A stretch of 64,000 bases of DNA from Nostoc foliaceum FACHB-393 (GTDB lineage Bacteria > Cyanobacteriota > Cyanobacteriia > Cyanobacteriales > Nostocaceae): positions 62,001-126,000 of the forward strand of contig NZ_JACJTD010000006.1 in NCBI RefSeq assembly GCF_014698505.1, read 5' to 3'. Numbering within the stretch: the first letter of the stretch is position 1; the number at the start of each line of letters is the position of its first letter. The position numbers and the translations under genes are program-made. Under the pieces are notes generated by a model. That model searched no databases, was not told the origin of the DNA, and saw nothing but the letters and a program-made list of their open reading frames with translations. Below are positions 56,031 through 64,000 of the stretch, piece after piece.

Positions 56031-57077
56031 ATGACATCTACAAAAATTTCCTTGGAGACAGGTCGAGATTGGCTAATAACGCTAGTCACGAGTGAAACTT
56101 TTGTTTATGTGGTAAAGCGGATATTGCAGGCACTACTGACTTTGTTGCTAGCGTCAGCGTTGTCGTTTTTCATTATTCAGCTCGCTCCAGGTGATTATGT
56201 AGATACGCTGCGGCAAAACCCGAAGATATCGCCAGAACGAATTGAAGAAATCAAACGGCAGTTTGGTTTGGATAAGTCTTGGCTAGAACAATTTTGGCTG
56301 TGGCTATGGCGAATCTTGACAAAGGGAGATTTTGGCACGAGTTTTATTTATCAACGTTCAGTATCGTCGCTGTTGTGGGAACGGGTACCAGCGACTTTGC
56401 TATTAGCGATCGCATCTTTAATTGTCACATGGGCGATCGCCATCCCTCTGGGGATCTTTGCTGCTGTTAACCAAAACAAGCTAGCAGATCGGATTTTACA
56501 GGTGATTAGTTATGCCGGACAAGGCTTTCCCAGTTTCATAACTGCCTTAGCGTTGTTGGTTTTAGCCCAAATCACCTCGCCCTTATTTCCAGTGGGTAGT
56601 ATGACTAGCATTAATCATTCGGAACTGTCGTGGTTCGGCAGAATCTTAGATATCGGCTGGCACATGATCTTACCCACGATCGCCCTCTCAATTACTAGTT
56701 TTGCTGGTTTACAACGCATCACTCGCGGTGAATTATTGGATGTGCTGCGTCAAGATTACATCCAAACGGCTCGTGCCAAAGGACTGCCAGAAAATCGCGT
56801 TATCTACGTTCATGCACTCCGCAATGCGATAAATCCCTTGATTACCTTATTGGGTTTTGAACTAGCTGGTTTATTAAATGGTGCTTTTATTGCCGAGTTT
56901 TTCTTTAACTGGCCTGGTTTAGGAAGGTTGACCTTACAGGCTCTCCAAGCTCAAGATTTATATTTGTTAATGGCAAGCTTGGTAATGGGCGCAGTCTTGC
57001 TGATTGCTGGTAATTTAATCGCCGATTTAATGTTAAAAGCAGCCGATCCACGCATTCGCCTAGAAAATCTCAATTAG
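56031..57077 (+). CDS. ABC transporter permease, DppB/OppB type
   Basis: 348 residues with six membrane helices. IIQLAPGDYVDTLRQNPKIS and IKRQFGLDKSWLEQFWLWL form the family's N-terminal signature (APGD...GLD), and RQDYIQTARAKGLPENRVI is the EAA loop that contacts the ATPase. Family transports peptides, nickel or similar. No binding protein, second permease or ATPase lies next to it, so its partners must be elsewhere, as is usual in cyanobacteria. ATG at 56031, after a CGGCTTCCCGTAGGGTAGG repeat. Confidence 0.92.
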   Translation: MTSTKISLETGRDWLITLVTSETFVYVVKRILQALLTLLLASALSFFIIQLAPGDYVDTLRQNPKISPERIEEIKRQFGLDKSWLEQFWLWLWRILTKGDFGTSFIYQRSVSSLLWERVPATLLLAIASLIVTWAIAIPLGIFAAVNQNKLADRILQVISYAGQGFPSFITALALLVLAQITSPLFPVGSMTSINHSELSWFGRILDIGWHMILPTIALSITSFAGLQRITRGELLDVLRQDYIQTARAKGLPENRVIYVHALRNAINPLITLLGFELAGLLNGAFIAEFFFNWPGLGRLTLQALQAQDLYLLMASLVMGAVLLIAGNLIADLMLKAADPRIRLENLN

Positions 57078-57158
57078 TCATTAGTCATTAGTTACTATAC
57101 TACGCTCCTCTACTCCCCCTGCCTCCCCTGCTCCCCCACTCTCCCCATCCCAATCCCC

Positions 57159-57440
57159 ATGCTGTCCGAAGTCTATTACTTGGTGCGCTCAAAAACTGAC
57201 GGTAATTATCTCATAGCTCGTCCTGACGCCGAAGCATCAGGTTATTTATTGCTGTTTCGAGAAAACTTTGATGCCTTAAGCTATCTCAACACCCACGCGG
57301 TAGAAGTGGCAAACCGCTTTGCTGTGGAATCTATTCCAGGTACACAATTGGGAAACTTGCTCAAACGTTGGGGTTTTAGCGGTGTGGGTATTGTGACTGA
57401 CCCATTATTGCCCAAGGTTGAGTTTTTACAGCACAGTTAA
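57159..57440 (+). CDS. Small conserved cyanobacterial protein, unknown function
   Basis: 93 residues, soluble, alternating strands and helices: MLSEVYYLVRSKTDGNYLIA, YLLLFRENFDALSYLNTHA, LLKRWGFSGVGIVTD. The composition is normal and the frame well defined; I do not recall a named domain, although similar short proteins occur in cyanobacteria. ATG at 57159 after a C-rich low-complexity leader. Confidence 0.7.
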   Translation: MLSEVYYLVRSKTDGNYLIARPDAEASGYLLLFRENFDALSYLNTHAVEVANRFAVESIPGTQLGNLLKRWGFSGVGIVTDPLLPKVEFLQHS

Positions 57441-57550
57441 GCTAATTACAGCAGATTGCAACTTCTCTACGAGAGGCTACGCCAAGGTGAGGTACAGATA
57501 ATCGTAGGGAACATGGCTGTGCTCCTACCCATGTACTCTCCAAAAGACTC

Positions 57551-57575
57551 CCGCCACACTGTTCCAGTGTGGCGG
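57551..57575 (-). terminator. Terminator hairpin downstream of purF
   Basis: CCGCCACACTG and CAGTGTGGCGG (11 perfect pairs) flank a three-base loop. On the minus strand TCTTTT follows soon after, fitting the end of purF, whose stop is 48 bases upstream. Confidence 0.65.
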
Positions 57576-57623
57576 TGAGAGGAATGGAGGAACGGCAATG
57601 AGCTTCACCACTCCTCCAATCGT

Positions 57624-59123
57624 CTATACCACTACCTTTTCTAAACTCAACTTAGAACGCTTCACTTGCTCAGGAATCGCTACAGGATAATCTCCAGTAA
57701 AGCAGGCAGAACAAAAACTATTGGTATCTTCTCGTGTCGCTTCTAGCATTCCTTCCCAACTGAGATAGGCGAGGCTGTCTACTTCCAGTTGTTTGGCAAT
57801 TTCCGCTACTGACTTAGTAGCAGCAATCAGTTGATCCTGAGAATCAGTGTCGATACCATAGAAGCAGGGATGAGTTACTGGTGGGGAGGAGATTCGCATA
57901 TGTACTTCCACTGCACCAGCTTCACGCAAGGTTTTGACTAATTTACGGCTGGTAGTACCCCGCACAATCGAGTCATCAACAATAATTACTCGTTTACCCG
58001 CCAGCACATCTTTGAGCGGGTTGAGCTTCATGCGAATACCTGATTCGCGCATGGTTTGTGTTGGCTGAATAAAGGTTCGTCCAACATAGCGATTTTTAAT
58101 TAGTCCTTCGCCATAAGCTACACCAGAAGCTTGGGAAAATCCGATCGCAGCAGGAATACCTGAATCAGGAACACCAAAGACAATATCGGCATCTACAAAG
58201 GATTCTTTAGCTAGTTGATGTCCTAAGCGCATCCGATAGCTGTACAAACTCTCGTTATGCATGACGCTATCAGGGCGAGCAAAGTAAATCATCTCAAAGA
58301 TACACAATTTCCGCTGGGGCTGTTGACTCCAATGATAGGAAGCCAAACCTTCTTCAGTAATCCAAACTAACTCGCCTGGCTCTACATCTCGTAGGTATTC
58401 GGCTCCAATAATGTCTAAGCCACAAGTCTCCGAAGCCAAAACGTAACGGACTGGATTACCAGCCAAAGTGCCAATTACTAGGGGACGAATGCCATTGGTG
58501 TCCCGGACACCCATAACGCCGTTAGGAGTGCCAATAACTAAACTAAAGGCTCCTTGGCAACGATGAAATGCCTGAATTGAACCCTCTAGCCAATCTGCGC
58601 CAGCATTGATTGCTTCTGCGATCGCAAAAGCGATCATTTCTGAATCTGTTGTCGTAACTAAGTTGCATTTTTTCTCAAGCAACTCTTGACGTAATTGCAC
58701 TGTATTGACTAAATTGCCATTATGTGCAAGAGCTAATGAACCTAAACGGGTTTCCAATACTGCGGGTTGGGCATTAACTTTGCGGCTAGAACCTGTGGTG
58801 GAATAACGAGTATGACCAACAGCAAGGCTACCAGGCAAATGATCCAAGACAGATTCATTAAAGACTTGAGATACCAAGCCCATATCTTTGTGGAGGTGTA
58901 CTTGTGTACCCTCAAAGGTGGCAATACCAGCTGATTCTTGACCCCGATGCTGGAGGGCATACAATCCAAAGTAGGTCAGTTTAGCAACGTTTTCTCCTGG
59001 TGCGTAGATGCCAAAAACACCACAAGCTTCTTCTGGCTTGTCAGGCTGATTTTCATGACTATTGATTGGGTTGTTGGTCTGGTCGGGGTATTCATCCGAA
59101 GTGACAGAATGAATGGAAATCAT
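57624..59123 (-). CDS. purF: Amidophosphoribosyltransferase
   Basis: First committed enzyme of purine synthesis; makes phosphoribosylamine from PRPP and glutamine. 499 residues from the ATG at 59121-59123; an upstream TTG would add 10. A propeptide ends before Cys34 (KPEEA then CGVFGIY), the Ntn nucleophile exposed by self-cleavage. ALQHRGQESAGIA, GHTRYSTTG and HNGNLVNT form the glutaminase site and VIIVDDSIVRGTTS is the PRPP loop. Near the C-terminus FCSACFTGDYP and the upstream Cys suggest the Fe-S form seen in Bacillus. Transcribed after purL. Confidence 0.97.
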   Translation of the reverse strand: MISIHSVTSDEYPDQTNNPINSHENQPDKPEEACGVFGIYAPGENVAKLTYFGLYALQHRGQESAGIATFEGTQVHLHKDMGLVSQVFNESVLDHLPGSLAVGHTRYSTTGSSRKVNAQPAVLETRLGSLALAHNGNLVNTVQLRQELLEKKCNLVTTTDSEMIAFAIAEAINAGADWLEGSIQAFHRCQGAFSLVIGTPNGVMGVRDTNGIRPLVIGTLAGNPVRYVLASETCGLDIIGAEYLRDVEPGELVWITEEGLASYHWSQQPQRKLCIFEMIYFARPDSVMHNESLYSYRMRLGHQLAKESFVDADIVFGVPDSGIPAAIGFSQASGVAYGEGLIKNRYVGRTFIQPTQTMRESGIRMKLNPLKDVLAGKRVIIVDDSIVRGTTSRKLVKTLREAGAVEVHMRISSPPVTHPCFYGIDTDSQDQLIAATKSVAEIAKQLEVDSLAYLSWEGMLEATREDTNSFCSACFTGDYPVAIPEQVKRSKLSLEKVVV

Positions 59124-59252
59124 GCTAGCTTTGCTCCTGGTGGGGGGGGTCAAGTCACTGGGATTATGTCTATAGATAGTTGTAGCTTTCTTAATAAATC
59201 TTTAACCATCTATTAAAACAGTACCGTAATTATGATCAGGGACGTTAATAAA

Positions 59253-59273
59253 AGAGTTAGGAGTTAGGAGTTA
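59253..59273. repeat. Heptamer tandem repeat (GTTAGGA type)
   Basis: Three copies of AGTTAGG in the gap between purL and purF. Confidence 0.6.
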
Positions 59274-59315
59274 TGGTGTTTATTCCTAGCTCCTGACTTT
59301 CAACTCCCAACTTAT

Positions 59316-61691
59316 TTAACTAGGGGTAGTGGTGTGGATGGCAAGACGCCTAGCGATCGCGTGGGAATAGCGATCGTTCATATCTTCGATCCTAACTTTG
59401 ATTAAGGCTTGGTTATCAGTAGTGAAAACCCCCAAACCCATCTCATAATTACGAACCGTACCTACTTTTTGCCACTCTTGACCCAGATGTTCCTGTAAGT
59501 ATGATTCCCAAATTTCTTGTTGTGCTGATGCTACAGAAACTAAAATCCTGGCACCACCTTCGGCAAACAGCAACTCATCAAAGCGGGATATTGGCTGGGT
59601 TGGTGGGATTTCTAAATTGATTTCAGCACCAAGGTTCCCAGCAATACAACATTCTGCTATTGCGATCGCCACTCCGCCCTCAGCACAATCATGGGCTGAA
59701 CGTACCCAACTATTACGAATTCCTTCACGGCAAACTTTTTGGACGCGGCGTTCTAAGTCAAAATCTACCCGTGACGGTTTTCCGGCAACAGTACCGTAGA
59801 TAGTGGCTAAATATTCCGATGCTCCTAGACTGATTTTGGATGCTAGAGGCAATCCGAGAAGATAAATCACATCGCCGGATGCTTGCCAACCTTGACCACA
59901 AATTTTGGTGATATCGGGAATCAAGCCGACCATACCCACTACTGGGGTGGGATAAATTGGTTGTGGGATGCCTTGAGAATCAAGAGTCTCATTGTACAAA
60001 GAGACATTACCCCCTGTGACGGGAGTTGCCAATTCTCGACAACCTTCTGCCAAACCGCGACAAGCTTCTGCCAATTGCCAGTAACCAATCGGTTTTTCTG
60101 GAGAGCCAAAATTCAGGTTATCTGTCACCGCCAGAGGTTCTGCACCCACACAGCTAAGATTGCGTGCAGCTTCTGCTACCACTGCCTTAGCTCCTTCATA
60201 GGGGTCAAGATAAACATAACGAGGATTGCAATCTACCGTTGCCGCCACCCCTAATTTTAAATTTTGGATTTGGGATTTTAGATTGGGGATTTCTTCAAGC
60301 GGGCGCAAGCGCACCACAGCCGCATCTGCACCACCTGGCAGTATCACAGTATTGTTCTGTACTTGATGGTCATACTGACGATATACCCAACTTTTAGATG
60401 CGATGGTGGGTGTATCGAGCAAAGTTAGCAAAATATCATTCCAACTTTGCACGCCTCCTTGGAGTTCTATTCCAGCAGTTGTGCAAGCAGGTAAGGAATC
60501 AGGAGTCCATTCCCAAGCTTGACGGGCATATTCTGGCGGTTCTGCTAACAATTCCCGTTCATATACTGGGGTATTCTCAGCCAAAGCGTCAGCGGGAATT
60601 TCTGCTGCTACTGCACCTTGGAAGAGAATCCGCACGATGGGTTCAGCGATGACAGTACCAGCGACAACGGCTTGAAGTCCCCAACGGTGAAAAATGTCGA
60701 TTAATTCTTGCTCACGCCCCTTATGGGCAACGAACAGCATTCGTTCTTGAGATTCCGAAAGTAGATATTCATAAGGAACCATCCCCCTTTCTCTTGCGGG
60801 AATTTTATCTAAATCTAGTTCAATTCCCACACCGCCTTTTGCTGCCATCTCTGAAGTAGAACAGGTGATACCGGCCGCTCCCATATCCTGGGCGGCGACA
60901 ACTGCACCTGTCTTAAAAGCTTCCAAACAAGCTTCAATTAACGACTTTTCTAAAAAGGGGTCGCCCACTTGCACAGCAGGGCGATCGTCTATTGACTGAT
61001 CGCTCAATTCTGCACTAGCAAAACTTGCGCCTCCCATGCCATCGCGCCCGGTAGTGGAACCAACATACAGCACGGGGTTACCTAAGCCAGATGCTCCAGA
61101 TTTGACGATTTCTGGTGTTTCCATCAACCCTAGTGCCATAACATTCACCAGAGGATTACCAGAGTAAGCAGAGTCAAAATAAACTTCGCCGCCAACGGTG
61201 GGTACTCCCACACAATTACCATAATGGGCAATTCCTGCTACCACACCGCTAAACAGCCGTTGGGTTTTGGCATCTTCTAGGGAACCAAAGCGCAGTGAGT
61301 TTAATAGGGCAATGGGACGCGCACCCATCGTAAAGATATCTCTGAGAATGCCTCCTACTCCCGTTGCGGCTCCCTGAAAGGGTTCGACCGCTGAAGGGTG
61401 ATTGTGGGATTCAATCTTAAAGGCTAGTTGGAGTCCGTCACCCAAATCTACAACACCAGCATTTTCACCAGGCCCCACGAGGATGCGGGGCCCTTCGGTA
61501 GGAAACTGCTTGAGTAAAGGTCGAGAGTTTTTATAGCAGCAATGCTCTGACCACATTACCCCAAACATTCCCAGTTCAGCTTTGTTGGGATGACGCCCTA
61601 ACCGACGGACAATTTCTGCGTATTCTTCTGGTTTAAGACCTTCAGCAGCGATTTCTTGCGGGGAAAAGAAAGCAGGAGATGTGGCGGTCAT
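59316..61691 (-). CDS. purL: Phosphoribosylformylglycinamidine synthase subunit PurL
   Basis: 791 residues, the small PurL that works with separate PurS and PurQ to convert FGAR to FGAM in purine synthesis. [37 protein letters not shown] (metal-binding region), [34 protein letters not shown] and [15 protein letters not shown] are family motifs and cover both halves of the duplicated fold. ATG at 61689-61691. purF follows on the same strand after 192 bases with a heptamer repeat between, so they may or may not share a transcript. Confidence 0.97.
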   Translation of the reverse strand: MTATSPAFFSPQEIAAEGLKPEEYAEIVRRLGRHPNKAELGMFGVMWSEHCCYKNSRPLLKQFPTEGPRILVGPGENAGVVDLGDGLQLAFKIESHNHPSAVEPFQGAATGVGGILRDIFTMGARPIALLNSLRFGSLEDAKTQRLFSGVVAGIAHYGNCVGVPTVGGEVYFDSAYSGNPLVNVMALGLMETPEIVKSGASGLGNPVLYVGSTTGRDGMGGASFASAELSDQSIDDRPAVQVGDPFLEKSLIEACLEAFKTGAVVAAQDMGAAGITCSTSEMAAKGGVGIELDLDKIPARERGMVPYEYLLSESQERMLFVAHKGREQELIDIFHRWGLQAVVAGTVIAEPIVRILFQGAVAAEIPADALAENTPVYERELLAEPPEYARQAWEWTPDSLPACTTAGIELQGGVQSWNDILLTLLDTPTIASKSWVYRQYDHQVQNNTVILPGGADAAVVRLRPLEEIPNLKSQIQNLKLGVAATVDCNPRYVYLDPYEGAKAVVAEAARNLSCVGAEPLAVTDNLNFGSPEKPIGYWQLAEACRGLAEGCRELATPVTGGNVSLYNETLDSQGIPQPIYPTPVVGMVGLIPDITKICGQGWQASGDVIYLLGLPLASKISLGASEYLATIYGTVAGKPSRVDFDLERRVQKVCREGIRNSWVRSAHDCAEGGVAIAIAECCIAGNLGAEINLEIPPTQPISRFDELLFAEGGARILVSVASAQQEIWESYLQEHLGQEWQKVGTVRNYEMGLGVFTTDNQALIKVRIEDMNDRYSHAIARRLAIHTTTPS

Positions 61692-62187
61692 GGAAATAAT
61701 GCACCAATTGTACAGAGCATTATTCTATCGATTTACTTACCCCGTAGGTGCAGTTATAGGATGGTTTATGGCTATATGATGCTACAGATTTAACAAAACA
61801 AATAAATTTACTTAAAGATATATATTTTTGTACACCTAAAGATAGATTGTATTTAATGCTGAATTCCTGGTAATTATACTGATAAAGATTAAGTAATAAA
61901 ATTTTTTCCTTATAAAGTGCATAAGCCATTTCCAGATTATGGAAATGGCTATCAGCCTGTCAGATGATCTACTAATTGAACACAGAAAAAACTCATAGGA
62001 TGCGATCGCAAGCAAGTTTTAATCCTTGAAATTCTGATTATTTGGAACTTCATTCGTCTGAAAAACTGCTACAACAGCGGACTCAATCACTGAATCGCTT
62101 TTGGATAAAGGATTTTAGGAATTTGAGAAACTGTTTATCCAAATGAGCAAACCGACCGTACTAAACCCAATTAAGAGGATTTTGATC
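61692..62187. other. Intergenic region before the Gly-rich gene
   Basis: About 500 bases, AT-rich on the left. No gene or repeat recognised except the ribosome-binding site AAGAGGA at 62173-62179 of the following gene. Confidence 0.5.
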
Positions 62188-64000
62188 ATGCCTAGACTTA
62201 CCTTTCCACCCAATTTCATCGGCACCCCCAGTGCCGACACTTTAATCGGACAAGAGTTAAATGCATCATCGGCAATTGGTATTGATATTTTAACTGGAGG
62301 TTACATTCGTACACTCTCAGGAAAAGACACGATCACTGGCATCGGTACTGGCGGTAACGGTAACAATGGTGTTATTGGGACAGGCATTGCTAACAGTGGT
62401 GAACTGAATACCGGAGACGGAGAAGACACTATTACTGGCACCGGTACTGGCGGCAATGGCGACAACGGCAATGACCCCGGTGACGGTGGTACTGGGACAG
62501 GCATTGTTAACAAAGGCAATCTGAATGCAGGGGGTGGAAATGACATGATCACCGGCATCGGTACTGGCGGCAACGGCGGCGACGGCGTTGCCAATCCCTA
62601 TACTGGCGGCGGTGGTAATGGGATAGGTATCGCTAACAATAATAATATTAATGTAGGAAAGGGGAACGACATAATCATCGGTAACGGTACCGGCGGGTCC
62701 GGCGGCAACCGCAGCATCGGCCGCTCTGATGGCGGCAATGGTGGTAGTGGGACAGGTATCGCTAACAGTGGCAGTATTAATACAGGGAATGGACAAGACA
62801 CAATCATCGGCACTGGTACTGGCGGCACACCTACTGGCGGCCGTGCCGGCGGCAGTGGTGGTAGTGGGACAGGTATCAACAATAGTGGCGAACTGGATAC
62901 CGGAAATGCAGAAGACACGATCACTGGTATAGGTATCGGCAGCATTGGCGGCGGTGGGACTTTCAGCGGCAATGGCGGTACTGGAATCGGCATCGATAAC
63001 AGTGGCAGTCTGAATGCAGGGGATGGAAAAGACACGATCACTGGCATCGGTACTGGCGGCGATAATGGCGGCGGCGCTTTCAGCGGCGACGGCAGTATTG
63101 GAACCGGTATCGCTAACAGTGGCAGTATTAATACAGGGAATGGACAAGACACGATCACGGGTACAGGTACTGGCGGCAACGGCGGTGAGGGCTATCCCCA
63201 GGCCGGCGACGGTAGTATTGGAACCGGCATTGCTAACAGTGGCAGTATTAATACAGGGAATGGACAAGACACGATCACGGGTACAGGTACTGGCGGCAAC
63301 GGCGGCAATGGTGTCTTTAAAAGGGGCCTCGGCGGTGCTGGAATCGGCATTGCTAACAGTGGTAGTCTGAATACAGGGAATGGACAAGACACGATCACGG
63401 GTACAGGTACTGGCGGCAACGGCGGCAACGCTATAGAAATCCCTTCTGATGGCGAAGTTGGCGGTACTGGGACAGGAATCGCTAACAACAGTGAAAATTT
63501 TAATACAGGAGACGGTAACGACACGATCACCGGCATTGGTACTGGCGGCAACGGCGGTAACGGCGGCATTGATCAAGAAAACGGCGACAATGGCGGCAAC
63601 GGTGGTAACGGTGGTACTGGGACAGGCATCAGCAACAGTGGAAATTTTAATACAGAGGACGGAGAAGACACGATCGTCGGTACTGCTACTGGTGGCAACG
63701 GCGGCTATAGCCGATACATCGGCGGGTCCGGCGGAGATGGCAGTACTGAGAGGGTCGACGGCAACGGCGGTACTGGAATCGGTATCAGCAATAGTGGCAA
63801 ACTGGATACCGAAAACGGAGAAGACACGATCATCGGCACTGGTATTGGCGGCAATGGCGGCATTGCTGCCGGCGGCATCGGCGACGGTGGTGCTGGAATC
63901 GGCATCCAAAACACTAAAGACGCCACCATCACTACAGGGTGGGGTAAGGACACCATTACGGGTTATGGGAAGAGTTCTGGAACAAACTCCACCGCCTATG
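62188..64000 (+). CDS. Glycine-rich RTX-like repeat protein, partial (runs off right edge)
   Basis: ATG at 62188 with AAGAGGA eight bases upstream; 604 codons are open to the window end. After MPRLTFPPNFIGTPSADTLI the chain is built of about fourteen units of 35-50 residues, each with a GIANSG/INTGNG stretch, a D-T-I-x-G motif (QDTITG, EDTIIG, NDMITG) and a Gly/Asn-rich spacer of variable length. GNGxDTITG resembles the GGxGxD calcium-binding nonapeptides of RTX proteins, which are type I secretion substrates with a C-terminal signal; that end is not in view. No N-terminal signal peptide. Several minus-strand frames open opposite are by-products of the high GGC/GGT content. Confidence 0.85.
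   Translation, partial: MPRLTFPPNFIGTPSADTLIGQELNASSAIGIDILTGGYIRTLSGKDTITGIGTGGNGNNGVIGTGIANSGELNTGDGEDTITGTGTGGNGDNGNDPGDGGTGTGIVNKGNLNAGGGNDMITGIGTGGNGGDGVANPYTGGGGNGIGIANNNNINVGKGNDIIIGNGTGGSGGNRSIGRSDGGNGGSGTGIANSGSINTGNGQDTIIGTGTGGTPTGGRAGGSGGSGTGINNSGELDTGNAEDTITGIGIGSIGGGGTFSGNGGTGIGIDNSGSLNAGDGKDTITGIGTGGDNGGGAFSGDGSIGTGIANSGSINTGNGQDTITGTGTGGNGGEGYPQAGDGSIGTGIANSGSINTGNGQDTITGTGTGGNGGNGVFKRGLGGAGIGIANSGSLNTGNGQDTITGTGTGGNGGNAIEIPSDGEVGGTGTGIANNSENFNTGDGNDTITGIGTGGNGGNGGIDQENGDNGGNGGNGGTGTGISNSGNFNTEDGEDTIVGTATGGNGGYSRYIGGSGGDGSTERVDGNGGTGIGISNSGKLDTENGEDTIIGTGIGGNGGIAAGGIGDGGAGIGIQNTKDATITTGWGKDTITGYGKSSGTNSTAY

Noticed and set aside
62301-63956. Several minus-strand frames (up to 530 codons) rich in Pro/Val or Ala/Ser/Thr
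   Set aside because: Opposite the Gly-rich repeats; no start signal, and the plus-strand frame begins with a good ribosome-binding site and has RTX-like motifs.
1-64000. CRISPR array, prophage, transposase or rRNA genes
   Set aside because: None was seen; all direct repeat arrays found are contiguous tandem repeats without spacers.

Overview
The window looks like chromosome from a filamentous heterocystous cyanobacterium of the Nostoc/Anabaena type. Evidence: very frequent GCGATCGC (HIP1) octamers, heptamer tandem repeats in intergenic DNA (TCATTAG, AATGACC, GTTAGGA types), Nostoc-style interspersed repeats, and families largely confined to cyanobacteria (CyaC-like hybrid kinase/cyclase, CHASE2-Ser/Thr kinases, DUF3038/DUF4335 pair, FHA-penicillin-binding protein fusion). 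No rRNA, IS transposase, prophage or CRISPR array was seen.

Layout. 1-7.9 kb: start of an S9 peptidase, a 12-unit 21-bp tandem array abutting the recQ stop codon, two GNATs, a homologue of plant pathogen-related proteins, a DapF-like epimerase lacking both catalytic cysteines, leuA and a LabA-like NYN protein. 8-12.5 kb: CHASE2-Ser/Thr kinase and a glutathione-reductase paralogue. 12.9-15.1 kb: a Ro60 (TROVE/vWA) gene flanked by three minus-strand tRNA-like RNAs, each carrying a helix that matches the Ro-binding element of Y RNAs; this is the most interesting locus. 15.4-29 kb: mostly housekeeping and signalling (pyrD, multi-GAF pseudokinase, iaaA, glmU, HD-GYP regulator, mnmD, rhodanese, outer-membrane barrel). 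29.6-36.7 kb: FecR protein with a long Thr/Pro repeat tail, a second glutathione reductase, an esterase, hisC. 37.6-42.7 kb: CyaC, a TonB-like protein, tRNA-Gly(TCC). 43.2-47.4 kb: pstS-pstC-pstA-pstB on the minus strand behind a three-repeat Pho box. 47.7-57.4 kb: bioY, lspA, a secreted repeat protein, FHA-PBP, DUF4335/DUF3038, apt, a peptide-type ABC permease. 57.6-61.7 kb: purL and purF. 62.2 kb to the end: a glycine-rich repeat protein that runs off the window.

How the genes fit together. On the minus strand the Ro locus reads Y-like RNA, Y-like RNA, Ro60, Y-like RNA from one good promoter candidate, suggesting that the protein and its RNA partners are co-expressed. Unlike the YrlA RNAs known from Salmonella, the RNA ends here would lie in a tRNA acceptor stem, and the Ro-binding helix is closed by a tetraloop and occupies the place of the anticodon arm. 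The pst operon forms a complete high-affinity phosphate transporter. Several surface or exported proteins (FecR, TonB-like, secreted Thr/Pro protein, terminal Gly-rich protein) each carry long, recently expanded in-frame DNA repeats.
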